Positions 34,532-43,447 of a stretch of DNA of 64,000 nucleotides are shown one piece after another (positions within the stretch are counted from its first letter, which is position 1; each line of letters begins with the position of its first letter). A program made the translations under genes and the position numbers. The notes below the pieces were generated by a model. That model ran no database searches and was not told the DNA's origin. It was given only the letters and a program-made list of their open reading frames with translations. This DNA comes from Anaerocolumna jejuensis DSM 15929 (GTDB lineage: Bacteria > Bacillota > Clostridia > Lachnospirales > Lachnospiraceae), in the NCBI RefSeq assembly GCF_900142215.1, contig NZ_FRAC01000029.1:23766-87765 (forward strand), given 5' to 3'.

Positions 34532-34560
34532 TTGTAATCACATTCTTTCTATTGTATAAT
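34532..34560 (+). promoter_or_regulatory. Promoter of xpt
   Basis: TTGTAA (34532-34537), a 17-base spacer and a perfect TATAAT (34555-34560). The leader is only about 45 bases, too short for a purine riboswitch. Confidence 0.7.
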
Positions 34561-34609
34561 TTACTTAAATGTTTCGAAATAATTATACATAAAGGAAGGC
34601 TGCAATAAG

Positions 34610-35188
34610 ATGGAACTGCTACAGGAAAGAATCAGAAAAGATGGTGTTATTAAAAGTGGGAATGTATTAAAGGTGGACAGCTTTCTGAACCACCAGATGG
34701 ATATAGAGTTAATTAATGAAATAGGTAAGGAATTCAAGCGGATTTTCGCAGAATGTCCCATTAATAAAATACTTACCATAGAGGCTTCCGGTATCGGTAT
34801 CGCCTGTCTTACAGCCCAATATTTCAATGTCCCTGTTGTATTCGCAAAAAAAGCTCAAAGTATAAATATTGACGGAGCTGTATATTCTGCCAAAATCGAA
34901 TCCTTTACCCATAAAAAAACCTATGATGTTATCGTTTCAAAAAAATTCATAAGTCCCGAAGACAGAATCCTTATCATTGATGACTTCCTGGCAAATGGCT
35001 GCGCTCTGGCAGGGCTGATCGATATTGTAAAAAGTGCCGGTGCGTCGGTTGAAGGCATCGGAATCGTAATAGAAAAAGGCTTCCAGAACGGCGGAGAGAT
35101 GATTCGTAATATGGGCATCAGACTTGAATCCCTGGCTATTGTTGAAAGCATGAATGCAGAAAACAGTACCATTGAATTTCGTAAATAG
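34610..35188 (+). CDS. xpt: Xanthine phosphoribosyltransferase
   Basis: A 192-residue type I phosphoribosyltransferase that converts xanthine and PRPP to XMP. MELLQERIRKDG and KVDSFLNHQMD at the start, TIEASGIGIA and the PRPP loop ILIIDDFLANGCAL (about residues 121-134) match Bacillus Xpt. The length is typical. AAGGAAGG lies upstream, though at long spacing. The usual pbuX partner and a purine riboswitch are both missing; the gene stands alone between its promoter and a terminator. Confidence 0.95.
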   Translation: MELLQERIRKDGVIKSGNVLKVDSFLNHQMDIELINEIGKEFKRIFAECPINKILTIEASGIGIACLTAQYFNVPVVFAKKAQSINIDGAVYSAKIESFTHKKTYDVIVSKKFISPEDRILIIDDFLANGCALAGLIDIVKSAGASVEGIGIVIEKGFQNGGEMIRNMGIRLESLAIVESMNAENSTIEFRK

Positions 35189-35201
35189 AATTTAACACAG
35201 G

Positions 35202-35232
35202 AAAATCCGCTTATACACAGGGCGGATTTTTT
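35202..35232 (+). terminator. Terminator after xpt
   Basis: AAAATCCGC (35202-35210) pairs with GCGGATTTT (35222-35230), with the T run built into the 3' arm. Confidence 0.75.
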
Positions 35233-35302
35233 GCGCTGTTTTAGTACTGGAAGTATTATTTTATATACAATTGAAAATTGGAAACTAAGGAAGGAGGTTA
35301 AT

Positions 35303-37054
35303 ATGAAGCATATATTTACCTATATTAAGCCCTATGGTCTTCGTATGTTATTCGGGTTTTTGATAAAGGTTCTGGGCACCTTTATGGATCTGGGGCTGCC
35401 GTGGGTATTGGCTTATATTATTGATGAAGTAATTCCATTAAAAGAAATCAAATACATACTTCTTTGGGGCGTGCTGATGCTTCTGCTGTCCATAGGTGCC
35501 AGAGAGTTCAATATTACGGCCAATCGGATGGCATCCAGAGTAGCCGGAGATACCGTAAAAAGACTCCGCCATGATTTGTTCCAGAAAATAGAACAGCTTT
35601 CCGGAGCTCAGGTGGATTATTTCTCCATCCCGTCCCTGGTTTCCAGAATGACCTCCGATACCTACAATATTCATCAAATGGTAGGTATGATGCAACGCCT
35701 TGGCGTAAGAGCTCCCATAATTCTGGTAGGAGGTATGATACTTACCTTTACCCTGGAACCGGTCCTTACCCTAGTATTGGTAGGTATCCTTCCATTACTT
35801 GCCATTACTGTGTATGTGGTTTCTAAAAAGGGGATACCCCTGTACTCCAAAAGCCAGGCCTCTGCCGACAAAATGATTCGCATTGTCCGGGAAAATGTAA
35901 ACGGTATCCGTGTCATTAAGGCATTGTCCAAATCAGACCATGAGAAGCAGCGCTTTCAAAATTCAAATGAAGAGGTAGTTTCCAATGAGTTAAAGGCAGG
36001 AGCCACCATGGCTGTAATTAACCCGATTATGAACCTTCTGTTAAATGGCGGACTTACGCTGGTGGTTATAATAGGAGCTTACCGGGTCAACAGCGGGGCA
36101 TCGGAAGTAGGTAAAATTGTCGCATTCCTTTCCTACTTTACAATGATATTAAATGCGATGCTCATGATAACCAGAATCTTCGTAACCATATCCAAGGCAA
36201 ATGCCTCAGCAAACCGGATATTTGAAGTGTTGTATATGGAGGAAGATTTAAAGGTATGCGAGGGCCTGGCAGGAGAAAAAGGCTCTGACAATCATATCTC
36301 TTTTCATAATGTTACCTTTTCCTATCCGCAAAGAAAGGAAGAAGAGGTAGAAAAAGACGAGTCTACTAATGTAGAAAATATAGATTTTCAGATAAAAGAA
36401 GGAGAATCATTAGGAATTATAGGCGCGACCGGTTCCGGAAAGACAACCTTATTAAATCTGCTCTTACGGTTTTACGATATTGAGGAAGGCGAAATCTATA
36501 TTGGCGGAAAGAATGTTAAGAGCTACACCTTAAAGGAGCTTAGACAAAAGTTCGGAGTGGTATTCCAGAATGATATGATATTTGCTGATACGATAGCTGG
36601 AAATATTGATTTTAACCGTAATCTTACAAAGGAAAGAATAAGGGAAGCGGCAGAAGATGCCCAGGCAGCGGAATTTATTGAACAGCTTGAGCCGGACATT
36701 GAAAAAGACAGCTATGAATATGCTGCAGCGGTAAAGGGAGCGAATCTAAGCGGCGGGCAGAAGCAAAGGCTGTTAATTGCCAGGGCACTGGCAACCAACC
36801 CCGAGATACTGATACTGGATGATTCCTCCAGTGCTTTAGACTATAAAACCGATGCATATCTGCGGACAGCGCTAAGAACACATTATCAGAATACGACTAC
36901 TATTATGATAGCGCAAAGAATTAGCTCCATTATGAATATGGACCATATTCTGGTCATGGAAGAAGGAAAGATGATTGGTTACGGAAAACACGAAGAGCTC
37001 TTAAGAGACTGTCCTGTTTATGATGAGATATACCAGTCACAGATGGGGGATTAG
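35303..37054 (+). CDS. ABC exporter subunit (membrane plus ATPase), degenerate Walker B glutamate
   Basis: A 583-residue half-transporter: six membrane helices in the first 310 residues, then an ABC domain with Walker A GATGSGKTT, Q-loop VVFQND, signature LSGGQKQR and Walker B ILILDDSSSALD. The residue after the Walker B Asp is Asp instead of the catalytic Glu. That is the mark of the non-hydrolytic member of heterodimeric exporters such as BmrCD and TM287/288. The ATG at 35303 follows AAGGAGG. The partner is encoded 55 bases downstream. It exports drugs, lipids or peptides; the substrate is not deducible. Confidence 0.92.
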   Translation: MKHIFTYIKPYGLRMLFGFLIKVLGTFMDLGLPWVLAYIIDEVIPLKEIKYILLWGVLMLLLSIGAREFNITANRMASRVAGDTVKRLRHDLFQKIEQLSGAQVDYFSIPSLVSRMTSDTYNIHQMVGMMQRLGVRAPIILVGGMILTFTLEPVLTLVLVGILPLLAITVYVVSKKGIPLYSKSQASADKMIRIVRENVNGIRVIKALSKSDHEKQRFQNSNEEVVSNELKAGATMAVINPIMNLLLNGGLTLVVIIGAYRVNSGASEVGKIVAFLSYFTMILNAMLMITRIFVTISKANASANRIFEVLYMEEDLKVCEGLAGEKGSDNHISFHNVTFSYPQRKEEEVEKDESTNVENIDFQIKEGESLGIIGATGSGKTTLLNLLLRFYDIEEGEIYIGGKNVKSYTLKELRQKFGVVFQNDMIFADTIAGNIDFNRNLTKERIREAAEDAQAAEFIEQLEPDIEKDSYEYAAAVKGANLSGGQKQRLLIARALATNPEILILDDSSSALDYKTDAYLRTALRTHYQNTTTIMIAQRISSIMNMDHILVMEEGKMIGYGKHEELLRDCPVYDEIYQSQMGD

Positions 37055-37109
37055 TTTTAAAAATGCGATACGCAGGAGGATTAATAGGAACTGAAAGGAG
37101 GATAGTTTA

Positions 37110-38912
37110 GTGAAAAGTCCGATACAAAAAGAAACAGAATCTAAGAAGCAGGAAAAAAGACAGAAAGAAAAACCCAGAGATGCCAAAGCTGTGGTAAAAC
37201 GTCTCAGCCGGTACCTTATTGAAGAAAAATGGAAAATAAGCCTGGCCTTACTGCTTACGGTTGTAGGAAACATACTGGCATTGATAGGGCCTATGCTTTC
37301 AGGATATGCCATTGATGCAATAGAGCCCGGCAAGGGGAATGTATTATTTGAAAAGGTTTTCTACTATGGTAGTCTTATGATGGTGCTGTATGTATTTTCA
37401 ACGTTATTTTCCTATCTGTTGAGTATTTTAATGCTGCATATAAGCCAGAAGGTTACAAAAAGAATGCGGGATGATGTCTTTAAAAAGCTAACGGAGCTGC
37501 CGGTCAACTTTTATGATACAAGGCAGGCAGGTGATATTATAAGCCGTATATCCTATGATATAGATGTCATCAGCACCTCGCTGTCTACAGATGTAGTGCA
37601 GATAATGGCCAGTGTAATAACGGTTATCGGTTCCCTTATAATGATGATAATGATTTCGCCGGTATTGGTTCTTGTCATGCTTGTAACCATTCCCCTTTCC
37701 ATTCTGTACACCCGCTACATGTCCGGAAAGGTGCGGCCTTTGTATGCGGTAAGGTCTGAGAAACTTGGAAGCTTGAACGGCTTTGTAGAGGAAATGGTCT
37801 CAGGACAAAAAACCATCAGGGCATATGCCAGAGAAGAGGTTATTCAGGAAAAATTTAATACGATTAATGATGAAGCCGTTGAGGCTTATTTTAACGCAGA
37901 CTACTACAGTAGTATTGTTGGACCAACAGTTAATTTTATCAATAACCTGTCTTTATCCCTGGTGACGGTATTCGGAGCAGTGCTCTATTTACTGGGACAG
38001 TTAAGCCTTGGAAGCATTTCTTCCTTTATCCTGTATTCCAGAAAATTTTCCGGACCGATTAATGAAGCCGCCAATATTGTCAGTGAACTTCAATCTGCAG
38101 CGGCAGCGGCAGAACGTGTATTCAAAATACTGGATGAGGAATCAGAAAAAGCAGATTTTGAGAAGGCTGAGGATTTATCTGTTAAAAATGGAAGGGTAAT
38201 TCTAAAGAATGTTACCTTTGGTTACCTGAAGGATAGAATCATATTGGAAAATCTTAATATGGAAGCAAAGGAAGGGAATCTGATAGCCATCGTAGGCCCA
38301 ACGGGAGCGGGAAAAACAACAATAATCAATCTGTTGATGCGTTTTTATGACATTGACAGCGGCTATATCACAATTGATGGAAAGAATATTGGTGAAGTCA
38401 CCAGAAAGAGCCTGCGAAATGCTTATTCCATGGTATTACAGGATACGTGGGTTTTCTATGGAACGATTTTTGAGAATATTGCCTATGGTAAAGAAAATGC
38501 TACGCTGGAGGAAGTGGTAGCGGCAGCAAAAGCAGCCAAAATTCATTCTTATATAAAGAATCTGCCTAATGGATACAACACTATTTTAAACGAAGACGGC
38601 ATCAATATGTCAAAGGGGCAAAAGCAGCTCCTGACCATTGCAAGAGCAATGCTAATGGATTCCAAGATTCTTATTCTGGATGAGGCCACTTCAAATGTTG
38701 ATACCCGAACGGAAATTCAGATACAGGCTGCCATGCGTAAGCTGATGGAGGATAAGACCTGCTTTGTAATTGCCCACCGGCTTTCCACAATTAAAAATGC
38801 AGACCTCATTCTGGTAGTAAATAACGGAAATGTTGTTGAACAGGGAAGGCATAAGGAGCTTATGGAAAAGAAGGGCTTTTACTATCAGATGTATTCGTCC
38901 CAATTTGTATAA
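37110..38912 (+). CDS. ABC exporter subunit (membrane plus ATPase), catalytic partner
   Basis: A 600-residue half-transporter with a charged Lys/Glu-rich N-terminal extension of about 35 residues, six membrane helices and an ABC domain. Walker A GPTGAGKTT and Walker B ILILDEATSNVD are intact, while its signature reads MSKGQKQL rather than LSGGQ. Together with the neighbour's altered Walker B this gives one consensus and one degenerate ATP site, as expected for a heterodimer. The start is GTG with AAAGGAGG nine bases upstream. Confidence 0.92.
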   Translation: MKSPIQKETESKKQEKRQKEKPRDAKAVVKRLSRYLIEEKWKISLALLLTVVGNILALIGPMLSGYAIDAIEPGKGNVLFEKVFYYGSLMMVLYVFSTLFSYLLSILMLHISQKVTKRMRDDVFKKLTELPVNFYDTRQAGDIISRISYDIDVISTSLSTDVVQIMASVITVIGSLIMMIMISPVLVLVMLVTIPLSILYTRYMSGKVRPLYAVRSEKLGSLNGFVEEMVSGQKTIRAYAREEVIQEKFNTINDEAVEAYFNADYYSSIVGPTVNFINNLSLSLVTVFGAVLYLLGQLSLGSISSFILYSRKFSGPINEAANIVSELQSAAAAAERVFKILDEESEKADFEKAEDLSVKNGRVILKNVTFGYLKDRIILENLNMEAKEGNLIAIVGPTGAGKTTIINLLMRFYDIDSGYITIDGKNIGEVTRKSLRNAYSMVLQDTWVFYGTIFENIAYGKENATLEEVVAAAKAAKIHSYIKNLPNGYNTILNEDGINMSKGQKQLLTIARAMLMDSKILILDEATSNVDTRTEIQIQAAMRKLMEDKTCFVIAHRLSTIKNADLILVVNNGNVVEQGRHKELMEKKGFYYQMYSSQFV

Positions 38913-39000
38913 TAACTTGCATCAATATTTCTATAAAAAGTAAATTTCCTATAAGAGAAAGAAAGATATTAAATAAGTTTAAATTAGGACTTGCCAATAA

Positions 39001-39150
39001 ACACATTTCCTAGTAAAATATATTAGGTTGCCATGAACAATGGACAAAAAATGTGTGAAGGCACAGCAGTAAGGTCTGATCTGAAAAACGGTGCATTTTT
39101 CAAATTTCTATTTGGACAGAATCACAAGTTTCCTTGTGACCTGCATGGGT
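39001..39150 (+). other. Structured intergenic RNA candidate upstream of holA
   Basis: ACACATTT (39001-39008) pairs with AAATGTGT around 39050 and encloses two small hairpins (CCTA/TAGG and CCAT/ATGG), a three-way-junction layout. GCAC/GTGC and a perfect TCACAAG-TTTC-CTTGTGA hairpin follow before the holA start. It does not match a riboswitch class that I recognise. Confidence 0.35.
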
Positions 39151-39156
39151 ATTTAT

Positions 39157-40134
39157 ATGAAGAATATTAAAGAACATATCAGGCTTGGGCAATTTAAACC
39201 AGTATATCTCTTATATGGTTCGGAGGGTTATTTAAAAAGACTGTATAAGGATAAATTACGGACAGCAATTCTATCAGATGGCAATGAAATGAACTATTCC
39301 TATTTTGAAGGAAAGGGAGTAGATACCTTAAAGGTAAAAGAAGCTGCTGAGACCCTTCCCTTTTTTAGCGAGAAACGTATTATTGTAATTGAGAACAGCG
39401 GACTGTTTAAGAGCCAAAGTGATTTGGCTGATTATATCAGGGAAATGCCGGAAACCACTCATATTGTTTTTGTGGAATCAGAGGTAGATAAGAGGAACCG
39501 GCTTTATAAAGCTGTGAAAGACCTTGGAACGATATCGGAAATGAACAGCATGGACGAGGCCAATCTCAAGCTGTGGGTTGCCACTCTTTTAAAACAGGAG
39601 CAAAAGAAGATAACAGAAGAAAGTATTCTCTACCTCCTTGGTAAGACCGGAACAGACATGGATAATATCAGCAATGAAGTAGAAAAACTGGTATGCTATA
39701 CCGGTGACAGAGAGATTATAACCAGCCAGGATATAGAAGAAGTATGCACTTCCCAGATATCCGGTAAGATATTTATCATGGTTGAAGCAATCGGAAACAG
39801 GAGACAGAAGCAGGCTTTGGATTTATATTACGATTTATTGGCATTAAAAGAAAAGCCAATGTCCATCATGTTTTTGATTTCCAGGCAGTTTAATATACTC
39901 CTTCAAGTGAAGAATCTGCTTTCCTTGGGTTTTAACAATAATGCTATCAGTGATAAAACAGGATTGATGCCATTTATCATCGGAAAGTATGTCAGCCAGA
40001 GTAAGAACTTTACGGAAAAAATCCTGAAAGAAGCACTTACCTATTGCATAGACATGGAAGAACAGGTGAAAACAGGAAGGATGCAGGACAGTATTGCAGT
40101 AGAGTTGATTATAGTAAAGTTTAGTGCAGCTTAA
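39157..40134 (+). CDS. holA: DNA polymerase III subunit delta
   Basis: A 325-residue clamp-loader delta subunit that opens the beta clamp. MKNIKEHIRLGQFKPVYLLYGSEGYLKRLYKDKL is the standard start. LPFFSEKRIIVIEN, LLGKTGTDMDNISNEVEKL and a C-terminal alpha-helical collar (MFLISRQFNILLQVKNLLSLGFNN) follow. The ATG at 39157 best matches the family; an ATG at 39145 and more distant codons are in frame. The ribosome site is weak, and a structured leader precedes it. Confidence 0.93.
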   Translation: MKNIKEHIRLGQFKPVYLLYGSEGYLKRLYKDKLRTAILSDGNEMNYSYFEGKGVDTLKVKEAAETLPFFSEKRIIVIENSGLFKSQSDLADYIREMPETTHIVFVESEVDKRNRLYKAVKDLGTISEMNSMDEANLKLWVATLLKQEQKKITEESILYLLGKTGTDMDNISNEVEKLVCYTGDREIITSQDIEEVCTSQISGKIFIMVEAIGNRRQKQALDLYYDLLALKEKPMSIMFLISRQFNILLQVKNLLSLGFNNNAISDKTGLMPFIIGKYVSQSKNFTEKILKEALTYCIDMEEQVKTGRMQDSIAVELIIVKFSAA

Positions 40135-40212
40135 GCTATCCTTTTGTTATAAGAGTATTTAGATGTTAAATTTTAGTTGTTCCGTCCTGCTGTTCCGTCC
40201 ATTTTCCGCGGC

Positions 40213-40240
40213 TTGACAAACGGGAAAAAATGAATAGAAT
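40213..40240 (+). promoter_or_regulatory. Promoter of the tRNA-Ser unit
   Basis: TTGACA (40213-40218), a 16-base spacer and TAGAAT (40235-40240). The transcript would run through the truncated tRNA copy and then the intact tRNA. Confidence 0.6.
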
Positions 40241-40258
40241 AGTAGGTATGAAATAAAT

Positions 40259-40300
40259 GGAGAGTTGTCCGAGTGGTTGAAGGTGTGGCTCTCGAAAGGT
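40259..40300 (+). pseudogene. Truncated tRNA-Ser copy (5' half)
   Basis: GGAGAGTTGTCCGAGTGG at 40259 is identical to the first 18 bases of the intact tRNA-Ser at 40471. The D arm is complete, but the anticodon stem no longer pairs and there is no T arm or 3' acceptor strand. It looks like a remnant of a duplicated tRNA gene or a scar of an earlier integration. It cannot fold as a tRNA. Confidence 0.6.
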
Positions 40301-40470
40301 AATAGATTTCGTGGAACTTTGGTAGCTCTAGCACCGCATGAATACTGGATTTTTGGTTTTGACTGAAACATTTTCTTTCATGTTTCTTTCCAGTTTTCTT
40401 TCTTACTTCCTGGACTTGGATGGAATGTGGTACCATCGTCTAAATGAGTCCGGTTGGTTAAAATTAATAT

Positions 40471-40554
40471 GGAGAGTTGTCCGAGTGGCCTAAGGAGCTG
40501 GTCTCGAAAACCAGTGTACCAGTGGTACCTAGGGTTCGAATCCCTAACTCTCCG
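40471..40554 (+). tRNA. tRNA-Ser (anticodon CGA)
   Basis: Acceptor strands GGAGAGT and ACTCTCC with discriminator G. The anticodon stem CTGGT/ACCAG holds loop CTCGAAA, anticodon CGA (40505-40507), reading UCG. There is a long variable arm (GTACC/GGTAC) and a T arm AGGGTTCGAATCCCT. CCA is not encoded. The 3' end serves as the integration site of the island. Confidence 0.96.
40529..40554 (+). repeat. Left attachment repeat of the island (attL), within tRNA-Ser
   Basis: A 26-base segment (CTAGGGTTCGAA, then CCCTAACTCTCCG after one variable base) that recurs at 59839-59864 with one mismatch. It covers the T arm and acceptor 3' strand, the classical tyrosine-integrase target. Confidence 0.85.
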
Positions 40555-40607
40555 TCAGTCTATTCCAATGGGGCAGCTTTGAGAGGTTGAAGCCCATTGT
40601 TACGGAG

Positions 40608-40641
40608 GGAGTTGTCAGTTGCGATTGACAACTCCTTTTTA
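40608..40641 (+). terminator. Terminator downstream of tRNA-Ser
   Basis: GGAGTTGTCA (40608-40617) pairs perfectly with TGACAACTCC (40626-40635), followed by TTTTT. Confidence 0.8.
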
Positions 40642-40716
40642 CGTTTCTACGTTGATGACCCTCCGGGCATCATATTCTTTCTGTGAAGTGATTTCAAATC
40701 CCTCCATTCTCTTTAA

Positions 40717-42071
40717 CTATACGGCAACTAAGCGCAACGGGGTAGCATTCTCCTCCGTATCTGTGTCCTTTTTCCCTATGCTTTGATTAGGCCCACCGGG
40801 GTCAGGCTCTGTTGGACCGGACAATGCCCCGAACAGACCATTACTCAGGCGCTGGGCGGATACTAGCATAGACTCCTCCATATCCAGGTGTGCATAAAGG
40901 TTCGCCGTGGTTCCATAGTCGCTATGCCCAACCAGGCTTGGATTTCCTTCATAGAGACACCGTTTCGCAATAACAGGCTCGCACAGCTGTGCCGGGTGTC
41001 ATGGAATCGGATATGTCGTAAACCATTCTTTTCCAAGAATTTCTTGAATGTTGACGAGATATAGTCTGGCTTGATGAGTTCTCCAATTTCATTGACATAA
41101 ATATACCCCAAATATTTACGGTTGTAGGAATTGCCAAACAGTCGTCGGTGTTCCTTTTGCTGTTCTTTCAAGGCCAACAGCTTTTCACGGAATAAGGGAA
41201 TAAGCGGAAGTGTTCTCATGCTGGATTTGTTTTTTGTCTTGTCTTTGGCATAACTTACTCTCGTTTGGCCTTTGCGATAGTATGTAGTGACAGTATGTGC
41301 TATGGTAAACAGATTGCGCTCAAAATCAAAGTTTTGCCACTTCAAACCAACGATTTCACTTCTGCGAAGTCCATAGAACAGGCCAAAAAGAACTGCAATT
41401 TCCAGCCAGGTACCTCCAGCCAGTCGTATACACTCCAGTGCCTCTTCAGGAAGATAAAAGCTGCCAATGAATTTGTCCGTCTTGGGGCGCTGTTTGTGGG
41501 CGGCGTTCTTTCCTACTAATCCGTCTTCCGCGGCCACTTCCAATGCATTATGGATATTGGAATGATAGCGTACAACAGTAGTTCCTTTTTTACGGCCTTT
41601 CCCATGTTCAGGATCTCCGATGCGTTCAAACTTATAGAATTCACGGAGATGTTTTGGCTCTAACTGTGACAGTGTCAGTCCGAGTTCTTTAAAATACGGG
41701 TAAATATGATTTTCAACTGAATCACAATATCCCGCAAAGGTTACCGGATCAACCTCGGTTTCCTTATAGGAGAGCCAGTACAGCATATAATCCGCAAACA
41801 GCATATCACCGGTGCGAGAAACAACGGTACAGCTTTGCTCCGGAATCGACGGAGAGACTATTTCCACAATCTCTGAAATCTGTTCCCCATATTCATTGTA
41901 AAGACCTCGAAATTCATCAAGTTTTTTCTCGGCTGGTCGTTTGTTTCCTTTCTTTACCGGTAAATCGGTTGGAACCCATTTTGGAAAGCGTTTACCGACA
42001 TGGTGTTTGCAATTCAAAACGGCATAATATTTTCCGCCTTTTTCTTGTAGATGTCCCGCTAACATAATCAA
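40717..42071 (-). pseudogene. int: Tyrosine-type site-specific integrase, frameshifted near its C-terminus
   Basis: The open frame 40863-42071 (402 residues) holds an Arm-type N-terminus (KYYAVLNCKHHVGKRFPKWVPTD), a SAM-like core-binding domain and the catalytic domain with GLFYGLRRSEI and HDTRHSCASLL. After QAWLG it goes out of frame at a GGG run (40927-40929) and ends in an unrelated tail. With one base restored, the other frame reads HSDYGTTANLYAHLDMEESM and runs on to a TAG at 40717-40719, a normal ending that contains the catalytic Tyr. As it stands the Tyr is lost. It points toward the tRNA attachment site. A sequencing error in the GGG run or a programmed shift are alternatives. Confidence 0.85.
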
Positions 42072-42184
42072 TCATTACTCCTTTCAGCGGTTATTCCACC
42101 TACCATTGACACATTATATTATACTACTTTATGCCAACAAACTACAACAATTCATGCCAGATTCGTGTCATGAGATGAGAGCGG

Positions 42185-42406
42185 CTATTTTTTATTTTCA
42201 ATGCCAAGGTAGGCGATAATATAACTTTTAGGGATACGAAAAAGGCGTCCGACGTTTTGCTTTTTCAGGTCGCCTTTTTTAATCATCTTATAAACTGTCT
42301 TGGTACATACACTCAGAATTTCACTTGCTTCTTCAACGGTCAGAACATCTGGATATTCACTGAGCCTCTTTAAGGATTGCTTGCTATATAAAGATGGTCT
42401 TTTCAT
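42185..42406 (-). CDS. Excisionase-family HTH protein
   Basis: A 73-residue winged-helix protein of the MerR/excisionase type: VLTVEEASEILSVCTKTVYKMIKKGDLKKQNVGRLFRIPKSYI. The helix-turn-helix and the following wing are complete. Such proteins bend DNA at attachment sites and direct excision by the integrase, or regulate it. It sits 113 bases upstream of the integrase and is transcribed in the same direction, the usual int-xis layout. The first 18 residues are not conserved. Confidence 0.85.
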   Translation of the reverse strand: MKRPSLYSKQSLKRLSEYPDVLTVEEASEILSVCTKTVYKMIKKGDLKKQNVGRLFRIPKSYIIAYLGIENKK

Positions 42407-43447
42407 TTTTCCTCCATTTTACATTTATAAAAAGCCGATATACTAAGCTTTCTGGACATACACACCCACATCGGCCCATTTCCTGCGCTCATTTTGACCG
42501 TGTCTTTTTCAGGTTGCGCTATGCGCTGTTTCATCCGTGGGCGTGCTCTGCCGATTCAGCATCATGGCACACTGTCCGCGAAACCTGTATAACTTCCGAT
42601 GGGGTGCTATGAAATTGTCAAGGTGCAAAAACGGGGGGAAGGTCAGCTTTGGGCTTGTCCTTACACCTAATAAACATAACGTTATCTATTTGATTTCTGC
42701 AAAGATGGAAAATTTCATAATTTTATTTTAGGGATACAGCTCAACAGTGCCAACTGTAGTGCCCGCCAGAGAATATCACTTTCCAGTTGCCCTAATGTTC
42801 ATAACTTACTTTAATAACGTAGCCTTTTTTTGAAATGGAAAGTGTTTCGCTTCAGATAGCATGAGAAGTTGTTGATATTTTTTGATGAAATAAACACTGG
42901 ACTTGATGTATCACTGGTTATACAAAATACATGAACTCAGTGTAAAGAGACTTATTATCATCAATTACCCATTATACGAAATGTTAGAATAATCGAATAA
43001 TGGGACAAACTGCAATTATTTGATTGAATTATTTTACAATTTATCATAGAATGATGTTAAGGTTTTAAGTAAAAAGATGGTAGAACATGCAAATCATATT
43101 TTAAATAAACTTTTTGTTATGGTGACAAAGCAGACTAACATAAACTTCATAATATCCATAATGTGACATATGTAAGCATTATGGAACATCCCATTATAGC
43201 AATAATGGGATGTTTAATATTTTTTATGTGAAGGTTAGTTGATGAAGTAAATATGGACAAAAATATGCTTATCAAAATGGTACAGCAATATACGGGAGAT
43301 AAACCAGGGTATTATCTTTATGATGGATAAGCTGGTTGTTGTAATTAGGCGAAATTTGATTGTTATTTACAGTGCTGAATTAGTTGCCATAAGAGATTGG
43401 AACTTCATAATCTTAACATAATAATTTGTAAAATGGAGAAGACTAAA
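42407..43447. other. AT-rich non-coding stretch of the island with a terminator-like hairpin
   Basis: No convincing gene is seen in this kilobase. CCCATTAT (42968) and ATAATGGG (42997) form an inverted repeat. A perfect 13-bp hairpin, AACATCCCATTAT/ATAATGGGATGTT (43185-43214), with a T-rich tail to about 43226 looks like an intrinsic terminator. Its 5' arm resembles the intergenic repeats found after the island's genes. A short open frame around 42537-42731 shows no recognisable domain. Confidence 0.5.

Noticed and set aside
34561..34609. Purine riboswitch before xpt
   Set aside because: The leader is under 50 bases and contains none of the conserved junction sequences.
42537..42731. Open frame of 64 codons in the island's left non-coding part
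   Set aside because: No ribosome site, no recognisable domain, odd composition.
43185..43226. Treating the 13-bp hairpin as a full copy of the boundary repeat
   Set aside because: Its 5' arm resembles the repeat, but its perfect stem and T tail fit an ordinary terminator better; it is listed only as a weak match.
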